From contig JAWQRN010000287.1 in the NCBI GenBank assembly GCA_033557685.1, forward strand, positions 1-32,140: a stretch of 32,140 bases of DNA, written 5' to 3'. This DNA is from Sperchopsis tessellata (taxonomy: Eukaryota > Arthropoda > Insecta > Coleoptera > Hydrophilidae). This document shows positions 31,561 through 32,140 of this stretch, piece by piece (position 1 is the stretch's first letter; every line of letters starts with the position of its first letter). The notes beneath the pieces are model-generated. The model had not been told where the DNA came from, did no database searches, and saw only the letters and a list, made by a program, of their open reading frames with translations. A program made the translations under genes and the position numbers.

Positions 31561-32140
31561 TAGATACCTTAATTCTATGAACCTACAGTCATTAATTTCA
31601 TGATGAAATTTATTCTTCATATAACTCTGAGAATTGTCATGGATAAAAAAATTATTTTGCGAGTAAAAATGTTTTTTAGGTTATGAATTGTTTCTCCCAA
31701 GGCTATTCCAGATAATGAAAATATTCATCCATTTTCAAACGTTTACAAATTTATTGAATTGTACGCAATCATCTGTAATGTAACTTACATTGTGATATAA
31801 GCAGTGACTTAAATTACTACAAAATGATACATTTAAAATTAATGTGATTTTAAACAAGATTTTGATAAAAAGTTACTTCTTGAATCCTAACTAACATATT
31901 CATATTTTAATTCGACAAATGTAATTTATATTTATTACAGGTGCCACTGATCTTCTGTTGAAGATCGAATAAATAGGAGTAAAATTAATTTGGATACTTA
32001 GAATGTTGATGATTCGATAATATGGTAAGTGATTTTTATTTTTACTAAATATATCAAGAAAATTAACAAGTATTATGGAAATACGATTATCTGCAGGATT
32101 TAGGATTTTTCTTTTATAAATTTTATATTGCGCAAAATCA
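31561..32140. other. Non-coding right edge
   Basis: A TTTATTACAG followed by a short open stretch at 31931-31970 looks like a splice acceptor, but the following frame ends after ten codons and nothing supports an exon. Confidence 0.4.

Noticed and set aside
31931..31970. Splice acceptor and short exon
   Set aside because: The frame after TTTATTACAG closes after about ten codons and nothing nearby suggests a host gene.

Overview
The window looks like intergenic or intronic DNA from an animal genome, most likely an insect. It is very AT-rich, has (AT)n microsatellites, and I find no intact gene, operon, tRNA or rRNA. Every recognisable coding signal is a decayed transposable element of a kind common in insects: mariner, a mariner-like group with an 'FFLW' motif, piggyBac, pogo/Tigger (CENP-B-like), non-LTR LINEs and a Penelope-like element. 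The species cannot be named from this sequence.

Layout. 1-5.2 kb: non-coding, with an imperfect tandem array at 1440-2290. 5.2-9.2 kb: three minus-strand DNA-transposase relics in a row (pogo/Tigger-like 5220-6281, FFLW-type 6765-7265, piggyBac 8350-9150). 9.2-12.3 kb: nothing recognised. 12.3-14.5 kb: plus-strand retroelement debris, consisting of a LINE tail, a LINE reverse-transcriptase fragment, and a Penelope-like fragment with a GIY-YIG-type region followed by a hammerhead-like motif. 16.0-20.1 kb: two broken mariners (16034-16770 and 19310-20110), a LINE scrap, and a foldback element (17298-17724). 20.3-24.9 kb: two FFLW-type relics, one still bounded by about 240-bp inverted repeats (21606-22720), and a fairly well preserved pogo-like transposase pseudogene (23801-24880). 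26.5-26.8 kb: the 3' end of a LINE with a (TAA)n tail. 28.4-30.5 kb: a cluster made of foldback copy B, a 1,031-bp TTAA-flanked element with perfect 14-bp ends, and foldback copy C. 31.4 kb: a probable mariner tail.

Nothing here forms a working pathway. The best candidate for an undescribed system is the three-copy foldback family (A 17298-17724, B 28435-28739, C 30334-30471). It carries 34-bp internal repeats. Two copies have target duplications of different length (13 and 10 bp) and lack one end, and its arms carry a conserved motif (ACGGTGGACGAAACGTC) that resembles the 3' half of a hammerhead ribozyme. The same kind of motif follows the Penelope-like fragment, which suggests (inference) that the foldback family could be a non-autonomous relative mobilised by target-primed reverse transcription. 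All assignments were made by reading translations by eye; no database was searched.
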